NCBI GenBank assembly: GCA_964492895.1
Contig: CAZBLR010000019.1
Location: 1-39,851 of the forward strand
DNA length: 39,851 bases
Source of the DNA: DATLWN01 sp964492895
GTDB taxonomy: Bacteria; Pseudomonadota; Zetaproteobacteria; Mariprofundales; Mariprofundaceae
Reading direction: 5' to 3'
The position numbers and the translations under genes are program-made. The notes under the pieces were generated by a model. That model was not told the origin of the DNA. It did not search any database and saw nothing but the letters and a program-made list of their open reading frames with translations. Of the stretch, positions 1 to 8,569 are shown in pieces. Numbering within the stretch: position 1 is the stretch's first letter; each line of letters starts with the position of its first letter.

Positions 1-22
1 AATCGCCGTTCCGTCCGGTGGG

Positions 23-841
23 GTGACGGGGAACGTGAAGGCACTGATCGGCATACATCACGCGAAGCAGGGGCTGCCCTGGCTGGCGGATCTGGCCCTC
101 GTCGGGGCGCTGGCCTGGATGGCTTCCGGATGGTTGCAGCACCCGGCGTTGCCGTCACTCTCCCCTGCCCGGCAGTCTGCCCCATCTCCCGGGACCCCCG
201 TGGATATCGCCACCCTGGCGGCCATGCCGTTGTTCGGTCAGGCCGAAAAGAAGGCCGCATCGAAACCGATGCCGGTCGTGCCCAGCACCCTGAACCTGAA
301 GCTGGTGGGCACTGCAGTGACCGACCACGGCTCGGTCGCCATCGTCCAGGGTGCCGGCAACAAGCAGAAGGTGGCCATGGTCGGGGATGCACTGATGCCC
401 GGCGTGGTGCTGAAGCGGATATCGACGGACGCCATCGAGGTGGCGCATCAGGGGCGGCTGGAGCGCATCAACCTGCCCAAATCGACCCTGACACAGGCCA
501 CGGCCGGGAACGCCATCCCGGTTCCGGTTCCCCGGGCCGCGGCTGTAGGACCGGCGGTCACGGGCATGTCCGGGATGATGCGCCAGGCGCGGCTGGTGCC
601 GCATTTCGATCGGGGGGAGGTCGACGGCATCCTGGTTGCGGGCGTGCAGCCCGGCTCCGTGTTCGCGGCCGTGGGGCTGCGCAGCGGCGACGTGATCCGC
701 TCCCTGGACAAGAAGCCGATCCATACGCCGCAACGGATCACGGGTCTGTACCGGGCCCTCATCGAGGCCCGGCCCGTCGATATCGGCCTGGAACGCGGCG
801 GCAAGCGTCTGCAGCTGCATTACAAGCCGGAAGCACCTTAG
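23..841 (+). CDS. gspC: T2SS inner-membrane protein GspC
   Basis: GspC links the inner-membrane platform of the type II secretion system to the outer-membrane secretin. The 272-residue product has a short cytoplasmic N-terminus, one membrane segment at about residues 18-38, and a Pro/Ser/Ala-rich linker. A periplasmic homology region follows (about 70-150, with PLFG at its start and the LKLVGTAV strand), then a C-terminal PDZ domain (about 195-265, with the GILVAGVQPGSVF and GLRSGDVI motifs). The start is a GTG only 22 bases into the window, so a slightly longer form cannot be excluded. The stop lies 27 bases before the preferred gspD start. Domain order and first position in a gspCDEFGHIJKLM run make the call secure. 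Confidence 0.9.
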   Translation: MTGNVKALIGIHHAKQGLPWLADLALVGALAWMASGWLQHPALPSLSPARQSAPSPGTPVDIATLAAMPLFGQAEKKAASKPMPVVPSTLNLKLVGTAVTDHGSVAIVQGAGNKQKVAMVGDALMPGVVLKRISTDAIEVAHQGRLERINLPKSTLTQATAGNAIPVPVPRAAAVGPAVTGMSGMMRQARLVPHFDRGEVDGILVAGVQPGSVFAAVGLRSGDVIRSLDKKPIHTPQRITGLYRALIEARPVDIGLERGGKRLQLHYKPEAP

Positions 842-868
842 GTGCGGATGCTGGGGAGGGGGAAGAAC

Positions 869-2839
869 GTGAGATGGAATGTGCGGGCAGTGGTCGTCTT
901 GCTGGCGGCCTTCATGGCATGGTCACCGCCGGCGCTGGCCAAGGACGTCACACTGAACTTCAAGGGCGCCGACATCCGGGCGGTGATCGAATACGTCGCC
1001 GGGATCACGGGCAAGAATTTCCTGGTCGACAACCGCGTCAAGGGCACGGTGACCATCATCTCCCCCAAGCCGATCCCCGAGCAGCATGTCTACGACGTCT
1101 TCCTCTCCGTGCTCGAGGCGAACGGCTACGCGGCGATCCCCAGCGGTTCGGTGGTCAAGATCATGCCGCGGGCCGAGAGCAAGCAGGAAGGGATTCCGGT
1201 CGAGAAGGGCCGCGTACCGCGCAGCGACCGGATCGTCACGCAGGTCATCCGGCTCGAGCATGCCGATGCCCAGCAGTTGGTCGGCATCCTCAGCCCGCTG
1301 ATCTCGCCGAACAGCCAGCTGGTCGCCTACCCGCCGGGGAACATGCTGATCCTGACCGACAGCGCCAGCAATATCGCCCGCATGCACGAGATCCTGGACA
1401 TGGTGGACCGTGCGAACGCCGCCAGCGTCAAGCTGTACAGGCTGCAATACGCCTCGGCCGACAAGATGGCGCAAACCCTGACGAGCCTGTATGGCGGCAC
1501 CGGCACCGGCGCCGGCCAGCCGGGCCGGGTCAAGGTGCTGGCCCACCAGCCCGGCAACATCCTGATCGTGGTGGCTCCGTCCGAACTCGGGTCCGAGATC
1601 GCCAACGTCATCGGCCGCCTGGACGTGAAGCCCGAGCACGAGACCGGGAGCGTGCAGGTGCGCTATCTGAAGAATGCCGATGCCAAGGATGTGGCCAAGG
1701 TGATCAATCAGCTGGTCAGCGGCCAGGGGATGGGCCCGCCCCGGGCAAATGCCAAGCCGCTTTTCGAGGGCGATGTGAAGGTCGTGGCGGATTCCGCGAC
1801 CAATGCCCTGCTGATCACGGCCGATCCGACCGATATGCGGGCGGTCAATCACATCATCGACAAGCTCGATATCCGCCGCCTGCAGGTGCTGATCGAGGCG
1901 CTGATCGTCGAGGTCAGCGGCGACGATGCCCAGCAGCTGGGCATCGAGTGGATGTCCGGGCAGTCGATCAACAACAACCGCCTGACGGTGGCCGGGGCCC
2001 AGAACTTCGGCACGATCGGATCGGTGGCCGGGGCCATCCAGAACAATGCGGGGCAGGCGTCCAACGCGGCCGCCGTCGCCGCGGCACTGCCCACCGGCGT
2101 CACGGTCGGGGTGCTCAGGGGCTCCCTGCTGGGAGGCAGCGTGACCATGGGGGCCCTGGTCCATGCCCTGCAGGCCACGACGAATGCCGACATCCTGTCC
2201 ACGCCCGACATCCTGACCATGGATAACGAACCGGCGGAGATCATCGTCGGCCAGAATGTTCCGTTCGTGACCGGCCAGAACGCGACCCAGGGCGGCACGG
2301 CCGTGCCGTTCCAGACCATCCAGCGCAAGGACATCGGCCTGACGCTGAAGGTCACGCCGCAGATCTCCGAGGGCAACACGGTACGCCTGAACATCTACCA
2401 GGAGGTGTCGAGCATCAGCAACACCACCGGTGCCGCGGACATCATCACCAACAAGCGCTCGCTGAAGACGGTGGCCCTGGCCCAGAACCAGCAGATGCTG
2501 GTGCTCGGCGGCCTGATGCGGGAGGACACCAGCAGCACCGTCAATCGCGTGCCCTGCATCGGTGCCGTTCCGATCGTGGGCGAGCCGTTCCAGTACACCT
2601 CGAACACGCGCGTCAAAACCAACCTGATGATCTTCCTGCGCCCCACCATCGTGCGCAGCGACAACGACATCCAGGCCATCACCGAAGAGAAATACCGGGA
2701 TATGAAGGATCTCTACGAGCACCCCGCCCCCAAAGGCACGATCTTCTTCCCGCGCCAGAAAAAACGCCTGCCGGGGGACATGGCGCCGGGGTTGACGCCT
2801 CCCGGGCATAAGGCCGCCTTGCCGGCGCCGGCGCCTTAA
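869..2839 (+). CDS. gspD: T2SS secretin GspD
   Basis: GspD forms the outer-membrane channel through which folded exoproteins leave the periplasm. I chose the GTG at 869 because a purine-rich ribosome site (GGGAGGGGGAAG) lies just upstream and translation from there gives a clean signal peptide ending in PALA. A GTG at 842 would add nine residues. The mature protein opens with an N0 domain (VTLNFKGADIRAVIEYVAG), followed by repeated N1-N3 ring domains and the C-terminal secretin domain. The closing secretin signature is visible as VPCIGAVPIVGEPF...NLMIFLRPTIV. A Gly/Ala/Asn-rich insertion at about residues 385-410 lies in the N3/secretin region. At about 656 residues it is a normal size. Confidence 0.95.
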   Translation: MRWNVRAVVVLLAAFMAWSPPALAKDVTLNFKGADIRAVIEYVAGITGKNFLVDNRVKGTVTIISPKPIPEQHVYDVFLSVLEANGYAAIPSGSVVKIMPRAESKQEGIPVEKGRVPRSDRIVTQVIRLEHADAQQLVGILSPLISPNSQLVAYPPGNMLILTDSASNIARMHEILDMVDRANAASVKLYRLQYASADKMAQTLTSLYGGTGTGAGQPGRVKVLAHQPGNILIVVAPSELGSEIANVIGRLDVKPEHETGSVQVRYLKNADAKDVAKVINQLVSGQGMGPPRANAKPLFEGDVKVVADSATNALLITADPTDMRAVNHIIDKLDIRRLQVLIEALIVEVSGDDAQQLGIEWMSGQSINNNRLTVAGAQNFGTIGSVAGAIQNNAGQASNAAAVAAALPTGVTVGVLRGSLLGGSVTMGALVHALQATTNADILSTPDILTMDNEPAEIIVGQNVPFVTGQNATQGGTAVPFQTIQRKDIGLTLKVTPQISEGNTVRLNIYQEVSSISNTTGAADIITNKRSLKTVALAQNQQMLVLGGLMREDTSSTVNRVPCIGAVPIVGEPFQYTSNTRVKTNLMIFLRPTIVRSDNDIQAITEEKYRDMKDLYEHPAPKGTIFFPRQKKRLPGDMAPGLTPPGHKAALPAPAP

Positions 2840-2850
2840 CGGGACGCGTC

Positions 2851-4398
2851 ATGCGCGAAATGCAGCGGATCGATGACGGCCGGGTGGATGCGGAAAGGGC
2901 GACCCGCTTTCCGATGGCGGTGTTGCGCCAGGGACCGTTGCTTCCGTTGAGGCCGGAGGACGGGGCCGGGGACCGGCTGCCGGTGGCGGTGCCGGCGCAG
3001 GGCGCGTGGCCGTGGATGCTGCTCGACGATGTGCGTCGCGAATTCGGCATGGAGGTCGAGCCGGTGCTGGTTCCGGCCGATGCCATCCTGACGGCGCTGA
3101 ACCGGGTGTTCGACATGGCCTCGGCCTCGGCCGAGCAGATGCTCGAGGATTTCGGGGACCAGGCCGATCTGGCGCAGGAGTTCGAACAGGTGGGCGACCT
3201 GCTCGAATCCGAGGATGCGGCGCCGGCGATCCGGCTGGTCAACACCCTGATCGGCCAGGCGCTGAAGGAACGCGCCAGCGACATCCATATCGAGCCCTTC
3301 CAGGATCACGTGCTGGTGCGCTTCCGGGTCGACGGCGTGCTGCATACCGTGATCCAGCCGCCGAAGGGGGTCCAGGCGGCCGTGACCAGCCGTATCAAGG
3401 TCATGTCCGGCATGGACATCGCGGAGAAGCGCCAGCCCCAGGACGGCCGCTTCCGGGTCAGGGTCGCCGGGCGGGAGGTGGACGTGCGCGTATCCGCCTT
3501 GCCCACGACCTTTGGGGAGCGGGTCGTGATGCGCCTGCTCGACCGCAGCAGCCGGTTGCTGACCCTGAAGGAGCTCGGCATGAGCGACGGCCAGCTGCAG
3601 CTGATGCGCCAGACGCTCGATTCGCCGCACGGCATCGTGCTGGTGACCGGACCGACCGGCTCCGGCAAGAGCACGACCCTGTATGCCGGGCTGATGTCCC
3701 TGGATCGTTCGCAACGCAACGTGCTGACCATCGAGGATCCGATCGAATACCAATTGGAGGGTGTCGGCCAGATGCAGGTGCAGGGCCGGATCGGCGTCAC
3801 GTTCGCCGCCGGGCTGCGTTCCATCCTGCGCCAGGATCCGGACATCGTGATGATCGGGGAGATCCGTGATCTGGAGACGGCCGAGATCGCCGTGCAGGCG
3901 AGCCTGACCGGGCATCTGGTGCTCTCCACGTTGCACACCAACGACGCCCTGTCCGCCATCGTGCGCCTGCGGGACATGGGCGTGGAGCCGTACCTGGTGG
4001 CGTCGTCGCTGATCATGGTGCAGGCGCAGCGCCTGGTGCGCGTGCTCTGCACGCATTGTCGACGGGAAAGGGCGGTCCATGCGGACGACCTGCAAGCGCT
4101 GGGGGTGGATGCCGCCGTCTTCGGCGACGCGCCGGTATTCGATGCCGTGGGATGCGAGCGCTGCATGCACACCGGGTTCCACGGCCGCATCGGCATCTAC
4201 GAGATGGCGGCGGTCTCCGAGGCCATGCGTACGGCCGTGCACGAGGGAAAGGGATTGCCCGACCTCAGGCGCCTGGCCCGGAGCGAGGGCATGGTCGGCC
4301 TGCGCCAGGATGGCGCCCGCCACGTGGCGGCGGGCATCACCTCGGTCGATGAGGTGCTGCGCGTCACGCGGGCGGACGACGTGGTGGTGCCGGCGTGA
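2851..4398 (+). CDS. gspE: T2SS assembly ATPase GspE
   Basis: GspE is the cytoplasmic hexameric ATPase that powers pseudopilus assembly. The 515-residue protein has an N-terminal domain that contacts GspL, then the ATPase core. Visible motifs are Walker A GPTGSGKST (residues 267-275, Lys273), the Walker B region DIVMIGEIRD (331-340, Glu337) and a His box in LSTLHTNDA. The zinc-binding tetracysteine module of GspE is present as CxxC at 400/403 and CxxC at 435/438. The gene begins 11 bases after gspD and its stop overlaps the GTG of gspF by four bases. The tetracysteine module and the context separate it from the type IV pilus ATPase PilB. Confidence 0.96.
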   Translation: MREMQRIDDGRVDAERATRFPMAVLRQGPLLPLRPEDGAGDRLPVAVPAQGAWPWMLLDDVRREFGMEVEPVLVPADAILTALNRVFDMASASAEQMLEDFGDQADLAQEFEQVGDLLESEDAAPAIRLVNTLIGQALKERASDIHIEPFQDHVLVRFRVDGVLHTVIQPPKGVQAAVTSRIKVMSGMDIAEKRQPQDGRFRVRVAGREVDVRVSALPTTFGERVVMRLLDRSSRLLTLKELGMSDGQLQLMRQTLDSPHGIVLVTGPTGSGKSTTLYAGLMSLDRSQRNVLTIEDPIEYQLEGVGQMQVQGRIGVTFAAGLRSILRQDPDIVMIGEIRDLETAEIAVQASLTGHLVLSTLHTNDALSAIVRLRDMGVEPYLVASSLIMVQAQRLVRVLCTHCRRERAVHADDLQALGVDAAVFGDAPVFDAVGCERCMHTGFHGRIGIYEMAAVSEAMRTAVHEGKGLPDLRRLARSEGMVGLRQDGARHVAAGITSVDEVLRVTRADDVVVPA

Positions 4399-5594
4399 GC
4401 CTGTTTCTGTACGAGGCGGTCGACGCGCGCGGCCGGTCCTTGAGCGGCGAGGTCGAGGCCGACTCGGAGCGCGCCGCACGCCGGTTGCTGAAGGGCCGGA
4501 GGCTGGTGCCGCGCCGGATCAGGCCGGCGCCGGCTGCACAGCCGGCCGTGCCGGGCGGACGCAGGCATCTGAGCGGCGAGGACACCATGACCTTCCTGCA
4601 GCAGCTGGCGGCATTGTTCGGTGCCGGGGTGCCGCTGGCCGATGCCCTGGGCTCGATCGCCGAGGGCATGGAATCGGGCCGGGCCCGCCGGTCGGTGATG
4701 GCGATGCGGCAGCATGTGCTCGAGGGGGGCTCCCTGGCCCAGGCCTTGCGCCGGCAGGGACTGGACGAGGTGGTATGCAATATGGTGGCGGCCGGCGAAG
4801 AGACCGGCCAGCTGGAGGCGGTGGCCAACCGCCTGGCCGATCTCTTGGAGCACCGGCAGCGGCTCAGGCAGGAGCTGCTGTCGGCAACCCTGTACCCGGC
4901 CATCATCATGGGGTTCGGCATGCTGGTGCTGATGTTCCTGCTGGCGTACGTCGTGCCGCAGATCATGACCGTGTTCGACCGCGCCGGCAGCGCCCTGCCC
5001 CGGGTGACGGTCTGGGTCATCACGGCCTCCTCGCTGTTCCGGCACTACGGCCTTCACATGCTGGGGCTGCTGGTCCTCGCCGGTATCGGTTATCGCCTGG
5101 CGATGCGCATGCCGGAATTCCGGCGCCGCCGGGATGCGGCGCTGCTGCACCTGCCGGGCGCCGGCAACCTGCTGGCCAAGATCGAGACTTCGCGCTTCGC
5201 GCATACCCTGGGCATGCTGCTGTCGGGCGGCGTGCCCATCCTTCCGGCCGTGCAGATCGCCCTCGAGAGCCTGCGCCTGGCACCGGTCAGGGAGGCCGTG
5301 ACCGGTGCCGGCGAGGCGCTGCGCGAGGGTGGCAGCCTGGCCGGCAGCCTGCGCCAGAGCCGGGCGATCCCATCGTTGGCCGTGCAGATGATCCAGGTCG
5401 GCGAGCAGAGCGGCAGGCTGGGTGAGATGCTGCTGCGCGTGGCCGGCAATTACGAGCAGGAGGCCTCGCGCCATCTGAAGCGGACCGTCACCCTGCTCGA
5501 GCCGCTGCTGATCCTGCTGATGGCGCTGATGGTCGGGGCGCTGGCCATGGCCATCCTGCTGCCGATCGTGCAGATGAACGACCTGATCCGATGA
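4395..5594 (+). CDS. gspF: T2SS inner-membrane platform protein GspF
   Basis: GspF is the polytopic platform protein that couples GspE to pseudopilin assembly. The 399-residue product begins with the typical FLYEAVDARGRSLSGEVEA stretch, which fixes the GTG start overlapping the gspE stop. It has two tandem T2SSF domains (about residues 65-190 and 265-390). Membrane segments are visible near 170-190, 212-235 and 368-390. The second domain carries the conserved GEQSGRLGEML motif, and the first has the matching AGEETGQLEAV. Length and domain order are normal. It overlaps the following gene by four bases, so translational coupling is likely. Confidence 0.95.
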   Translation: MSLFLYEAVDARGRSLSGEVEADSERAARRLLKGRRLVPRRIRPAPAAQPAVPGGRRHLSGEDTMTFLQQLAALFGAGVPLADALGSIAEGMESGRARRSVMAMRQHVLEGGSLAQALRRQGLDEVVCNMVAAGEETGQLEAVANRLADLLEHRQRLRQELLSATLYPAIIMGFGMLVLMFLLAYVVPQIMTVFDRAGSALPRVTVWVITASSLFRHYGLHMLGLLVLAGIGYRLAMRMPEFRRRRDAALLHLPGAGNLLAKIETSRFAHTLGMLLSGGVPILPAVQIALESLRLAPVREAVTGAGEALREGGSLAGSLRQSRAIPSLAVQMIQVGEQSGRLGEMLLRVAGNYEQEASRHLKRTVTLLEPLLILLMALMVGALAMAILLPIVQMNDLIR

Positions 5595-6229
5595 TGCGCT
5601 GGCCGCTCACGATCCGCTATGCGTTCGTCCTTGCCTGCGCGCTGCCGTGGTTCGCAGCCGCTGCCCACGCGGCGGAGCCCGCCGAGGTCTACCGGCAGGC
5701 GATCGACCTGGCGGCGCGGGACCATGCAGCGGAGGCCGTGGCCATGCTGCAGGGTGCGCTGGCGGTGCTCCCCGCTACCGATATCTGGCACGACAGGATG
5801 GCGGCCGCCGAGGCGCTGATCGCCATGCGCCGGCAGCATGCCGAGGCGCTACCGATCGGCGGCAACGATGCCTATGTGCAGCTGATCCGGGCCTACCTGC
5901 GGCACGAAGCGGTGCCGGCCCGTCGCTCGCCGTGGATCCCGGCCTTGCTGGGGGCGCTGCTGCCGGGCAGCGGCCACCTGTGGCTGGGCCGGCCGCACGA
6001 TGCCTGGGTGGCGGCGGTGATGGTGTGGCCGATGCTGCTGTTGACGCTGTGGGCATACCGGCGCGGCATGGGGCCGGTGACGGTCTTCTTCGCGCTGGTC
6101 ACGGTCTGGCTGTGGTCGGGCACGGTCTTTTCCGCCTGGTCGCTGGCCGAGCGCGGCGACTTCGAGTCGTACATGGCGTGGTGGCAGGGACTGTGGCAGG
6201 CCTCCGCGTTGCCGGGAAGGCCATGGTAG
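5591..6229 (+). CDS. Membrane protein with signal peptide and TM2-like segment
   Basis: I do not recognise a named family. The 212-residue product starts with a signal peptide (residues 1-27, ending AHAA). A helical, Ala/Glu-rich segment follows (30-90) that resembles a short TPR-like repeat. The second half has at least two or three membrane helices, beginning with ALLPGSGHLWLGR. This Pro-Gly-x-Gly-x-x-x-x-Gly pattern recalls TM2/DUF5683-type membrane proteins, where a PG-G-Y/W-G motif opens a helical hairpin. It overlaps gspF upstream and the YidD-like gene downstream, so it is part of the T2SS transcript. It is not a standard gsp gene. A role in membrane insertion or assembly together with its neighbour is inference. 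Confidence 0.8.
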   Translation: MMRWPLTIRYAFVLACALPWFAAAAHAAEPAEVYRQAIDLAARDHAAEAVAMLQGALAVLPATDIWHDRMAAAEALIAMRRQHAEALPIGGNDAYVQLIRAYLRHEAVPARRSPWIPALLGALLPGSGHLWLGRPHDAWVAAVMVWPMLLLTLWAYRRGMGPVTVFFALVTVWLWSGTVFSAWSLAERGDFESYMAWWQGLWQASALPGRPW

Positions 6230-6582
6230 CCGGCCTGCGCCTGTACGGGTTGCTGCTCGTCGCCAGCCTTGCCGCTGCGGGGCTGTGGCGTGGTCTCGGT
6301 TTTCCGGCCTGTCCGCCGCAGACCTTCGAAATCCTGAGCTACCAACGGCTGTGGGGTGAGCTCGACGGGCGCAGCTGCCCGTCCTATCCGGTGTGCTCGC
6401 TATATGCGAGGGAGGCCATGGGCCGCTATGGCCTGGTGCTGGGCTCGTGGCTGATGCTCGACCGGCTGATCCACGAGTCGGACGACCTGCGCCGGGGCCC
6501 GTGGATCGTCTGGCAGGGAGAGCGGCGCCTGTACGACCCACTGGCAAGGAATACAACCTGGGCGAATCGGGAGGGACGATGA
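6223..6582 (+). CDS. YidD-like membrane protein insertion factor
   Basis: The 119-residue product contains the YidD (formerly haemolytic domain, DUF37) core: SCPSYPVCSLYAREAMGRYG followed by a basic/hydrophobic stretch, GPW and a final YDPL. In YidD the corresponding pattern is CRFYPSCSxYA...RHG...NPW...DPVP. The protein has an extra N-terminal hydrophobic segment (residues 3-25) and lacks the third conserved Cys before the NPW-like site, so it is longer and more divergent than ordinary YidD (about 70-85 aa). YidD proteins are associated with YidC-dependent membrane protein insertion. The ATG overlaps the upstream stop by seven bases and the stop overlaps the gspG ATG. A divergent paralogue tied to T2SS assembly is the best reading. 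Confidence 0.72.
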   Translation: MVAGLRLYGLLLVASLAAAGLWRGLGFPACPPQTFEILSYQRLWGELDGRSCPSYPVCSLYAREAMGRYGLVLGSWLMLDRLIHESDDLRRGPWIVWQGERRLYDPLARNTTWANREGR

Positions 6583-6980
6583 AAAGGAACAACGAGCGTG
6601 GATTCACGCTGCTCGAGATCATGGTCGTCGTGACCATCATCGGCATCCTGGCCGCCTTGATCGCACCCCGGTTCATGGAGCAGGCCGATGAGGCCAAGGT
6701 CAAGGCCACGCGCGCCCAGATGGAAAGCATCTCCCAGGCGCTGAAGCTGTTCCGCCTGCAGCAGAACCATTATCCCACCTCGGCACAGGGGCTTCAGGCC
6801 CTGGTACAGCCGTCCGGGGACGGGAAGCGTTATATGGACAAGGTGCCCAAGGATGCCTGGGGCCATGATTTCGTTTACCTGTGCCCCGGCGTGCACGGTG
6901 ACTTCGATCTGCTCTCCTACGGGGCCGACGGCAAGCTCGGGGGCAGCGGCAACGATGCCGATATCGGCAACTGGCAATAG
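6579..6980 (+). CDS. gspG: T2SS major pseudopilin GspG
   Basis: GspG is the main subunit of the periplasmic pseudopilus that pushes substrates through the secretin. The product is 133 residues. The prepilin peptidase site is MKRNNERG|FTLLE, with cleavage after Gly8 and Glu at +5, followed by a hydrophobic helix. The C-terminal half has the GspG hallmarks: YPTSAQGLQALV, a PKDAWG motif, and a C-terminal DLLSYGADGKLGGSGNDADI loop that in homologues binds calcium. The ATG overlaps the stop of the YidD-like gene, which keeps translation coupled through the inserted pair. A prepilin peptidase (GspO/PilD) must be encoded elsewhere. Confidence 0.96.
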   Translation: MKRNNERGFTLLEIMVVVTIIGILAALIAPRFMEQADEAKVKATRAQMESISQALKLFRLQQNHYPTSAQGLQALVQPSGDGKRYMDKVPKDAWGHDFVYLCPGVHGDFDLLSYGADGKLGGSGNDADIGNWQ

Positions 6981-6984
6981 GGGC

Positions 6985-7560
6985 ATGCCGGCACGCGCGG
7001 CGGTGTCCGCGGAATGCGGGGGCTTCACCCTGCTGGAGATCATGCTGGTGCTGGCCATCATGGCCGTCGCCGTGGCCATGGTGGTGCCCGAGTTCTTCTC
7101 CGGCCGCAGCACCTCGCTGAACGACGAGGCGCGCAGGCTGCAGATGGCGATGCGCCTTGCGGCGGAGGATGCGCAGGTATACGGGGTGCCCGTCCGCTGG
7201 GCTGCGACCGTGCATGCCTACCGTTTCGAGAAATGGGATACGGCGGGGACATGGGATGTCGTGGACCACGGGCCGCTGCGGCCGTATGCCCTGCCCGCCG
7301 GTATCGGCATCGCCGGCGTCAAGCAGGCGCAGGGGCCCTCCATGATCCTGATGATGCCACCGATGGATGCGACGGATGCGCCCAGGGTCGACGGTGAGCG
7401 TGCGGTCGGACAGGTGCTGTTCTGGCCGGACGGCTCCCTGACGATGGCCGATATCGAACTGGCCCGGGATGGCGCGGGTGTGCATACGCCGTCGGATTCG
7501 AGGCGGCTGCACCTGCGACCGGGGCTTGGCGGCATCCGCCTGGCCGATGCCGGCGGATGA
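6985..7560 (+). CDS. gspH: T2SS minor pseudopilin GspH
   Basis: Minor pseudopilin of 191 residues. I chose the ATG four bases after the gspG stop because it gives a short leader ending SAECGG|FTLLE (cleavage after Gly13, Glu at +5), followed by a 20-residue hydrophobic helix. The body has the GspH-like RRLQMAMRLAAEDAQVYGVPVRW segment, matching the helix and first strand of the GspH fold, and a late FWPDGSLT strand. GspH is thought to join the pseudopilus shaft to the tip complex. The stop overlaps the gspI ATG by four bases. Confidence 0.9.
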   Translation: MPARAAVSAECGGFTLLEIMLVLAIMAVAVAMVVPEFFSGRSTSLNDEARRLQMAMRLAAEDAQVYGVPVRWAATVHAYRFEKWDTAGTWDVVDHGPLRPYALPAGIGIAGVKQAQGPSMILMMPPMDATDAPRVDGERAVGQVLFWPDGSLTMADIELARDGAGVHTPSDSRRLHLRPGLGGIRLADAGG

Positions 7561-7931
7561 ACGGCGGGGGTGCGATGCGGCAGCAGGGGTTCACGCTGCT
7601 CGAGGTGCTGGTGGCGCTGGCGATCGCCGCGACGGCGCTGATGGTAATGGTGGGCCGCCTCGGGGCCTCGGCCGATGTGCAACGGACCCTGTCGGCGCAG
7701 GCGCTGATGCTGGATACGGCAATCGATGTGCTCGATCGCAGCCGTCTCGCCCAGGACAGCGGCGGCGCATTCCGGGAAACGGACGGCCGGGTGCGGGCGG
7801 ACGGACTGACGGTGTCCTGGAAGAGCACCTTCGTGCCCACGGTCCAGCCGGGGATGGTTCGCCAGAACGTCGAGGTCTCCCTGCCGGGGGAGCCGCAGTT
7901 GCGCCTGTTCCGCTACCGGCTCGCGAAATGA
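7557..7931 (+). CDS. gspI: T2SS minor pseudopilin GspI
   Basis: Minor pseudopilin of 124 residues, part of the GspI-J-K tip complex. The leader reads MNGGGAMRQQG|FTLLE, with cleavage after Gly11, Glu at +5, then VLVALAIAATALMVMVG as the membrane helix. A second in-frame ATG at 7575 sits behind a GGCGGGGG tract and is an alternative start that would leave a five-residue leader. The short C-terminal domain ends in an RLFRYRLA strand typical of the family. It overlaps gspH by four bases at its start and gspJ by four at its end. Confidence 0.9.
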   Translation: MNGGGAMRQQGFTLLEVLVALAIAATALMVMVGRLGASADVQRTLSAQALMLDTAIDVLDRSRLAQDSGGAFRETDGRVRADGLTVSWKSTFVPTVQPGMVRQNVEVSLPGEPQLRLFRYRLAK

Positions 7932-8569
7932 CGAGACGGACGCGCGCATCTCCGCTCTCCATGGCATCGGAGTCGGGGTTCACGCTGATCGAGATGCTGG
8001 TGGCTGTAGCGCTGTTCGCCATGCTCGTCGCCATCTGCTACACCGCCCTGGGGCCGGCGGCGGACGGGTTCCGCGATCTGGCCAAGGCGCGGGATGCGCT
8101 GGGTCGTACGGAGCTGATCGGAAGCCAGCTGCGCATGGACGCCGCCTATGCCATGGCATCGCAGGACCAGCGAGTCGTGCCGTTCTCCCTGCAGGCGGAC
8201 CGGCGTGGGGCGGCGGCCCTCGACCAGCTGACGCTGATCACGCACGAGATCGGCTTGCCGACGCTGGTGCGGGTACATTATTTCGTCGATGAGTCGCGCA
8301 GCATGCTGGTGCGCGAATCCTCCCTGCCGTGGGCCGGGGACGGCGTGCAGCCCATGCGATGGGATCTCGGCCCGGTAAAATCCTTCCGCGTGGAGGCGAT
8401 GGATGCCGGAGGCGGCTGGCTGCAGCGCTGGCCGGGCAAGGGCCTGCCCAGGGCCATCCGGGTCACGCTGCGCGATGCGCATGCACAGCGGCAATGGGTG
8501 CTGCCCATCGATGCACAGGATGCAGCAGCGCTGCAGAGGCAGTTCGCCATGTCCGGAACGGCCCGATGA
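7928..8569 (+). CDS. gspJ: T2SS minor pseudopilin GspJ
   Basis: Minor pseudopilin of 213 residues. The prepilin leader is 17 residues, ending MASESG|FTLIE with Glu at +5, followed by MLVAVALFAMLVAICYTAL as the membrane helix. The soluble part includes DLAKARDALGR after the helix and several beta strands, as in GspJ. The ATG overlaps the gspI stop and the gene stop overlaps the gspK ATG. Its place between gspI and gspK and its length separate it from the other pseudopilins. Confidence 0.9.
   Translation: MTRRTRASPLSMASESGFTLIEMLVAVALFAMLVAICYTALGPAADGFRDLAKARDALGRTELIGSQLRMDAAYAMASQDQRVVPFSLQADRRGAAALDQLTLITHEIGLPTLVRVHYFVDESRSMLVRESSLPWAGDGVQPMRWDLGPVKSFRVEAMDAGGGWLQRWPGKGLPRAIRVTLRDAHAQRQWVLPIDAQDAAALQRQFAMSGTAR

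Noticed and set aside
130..2226. A long plus-strand open frame over gspC and gspD
   Set aside because: Arg/Gly/His-rich shadow frame overlapping two well-supported T2SS genes.
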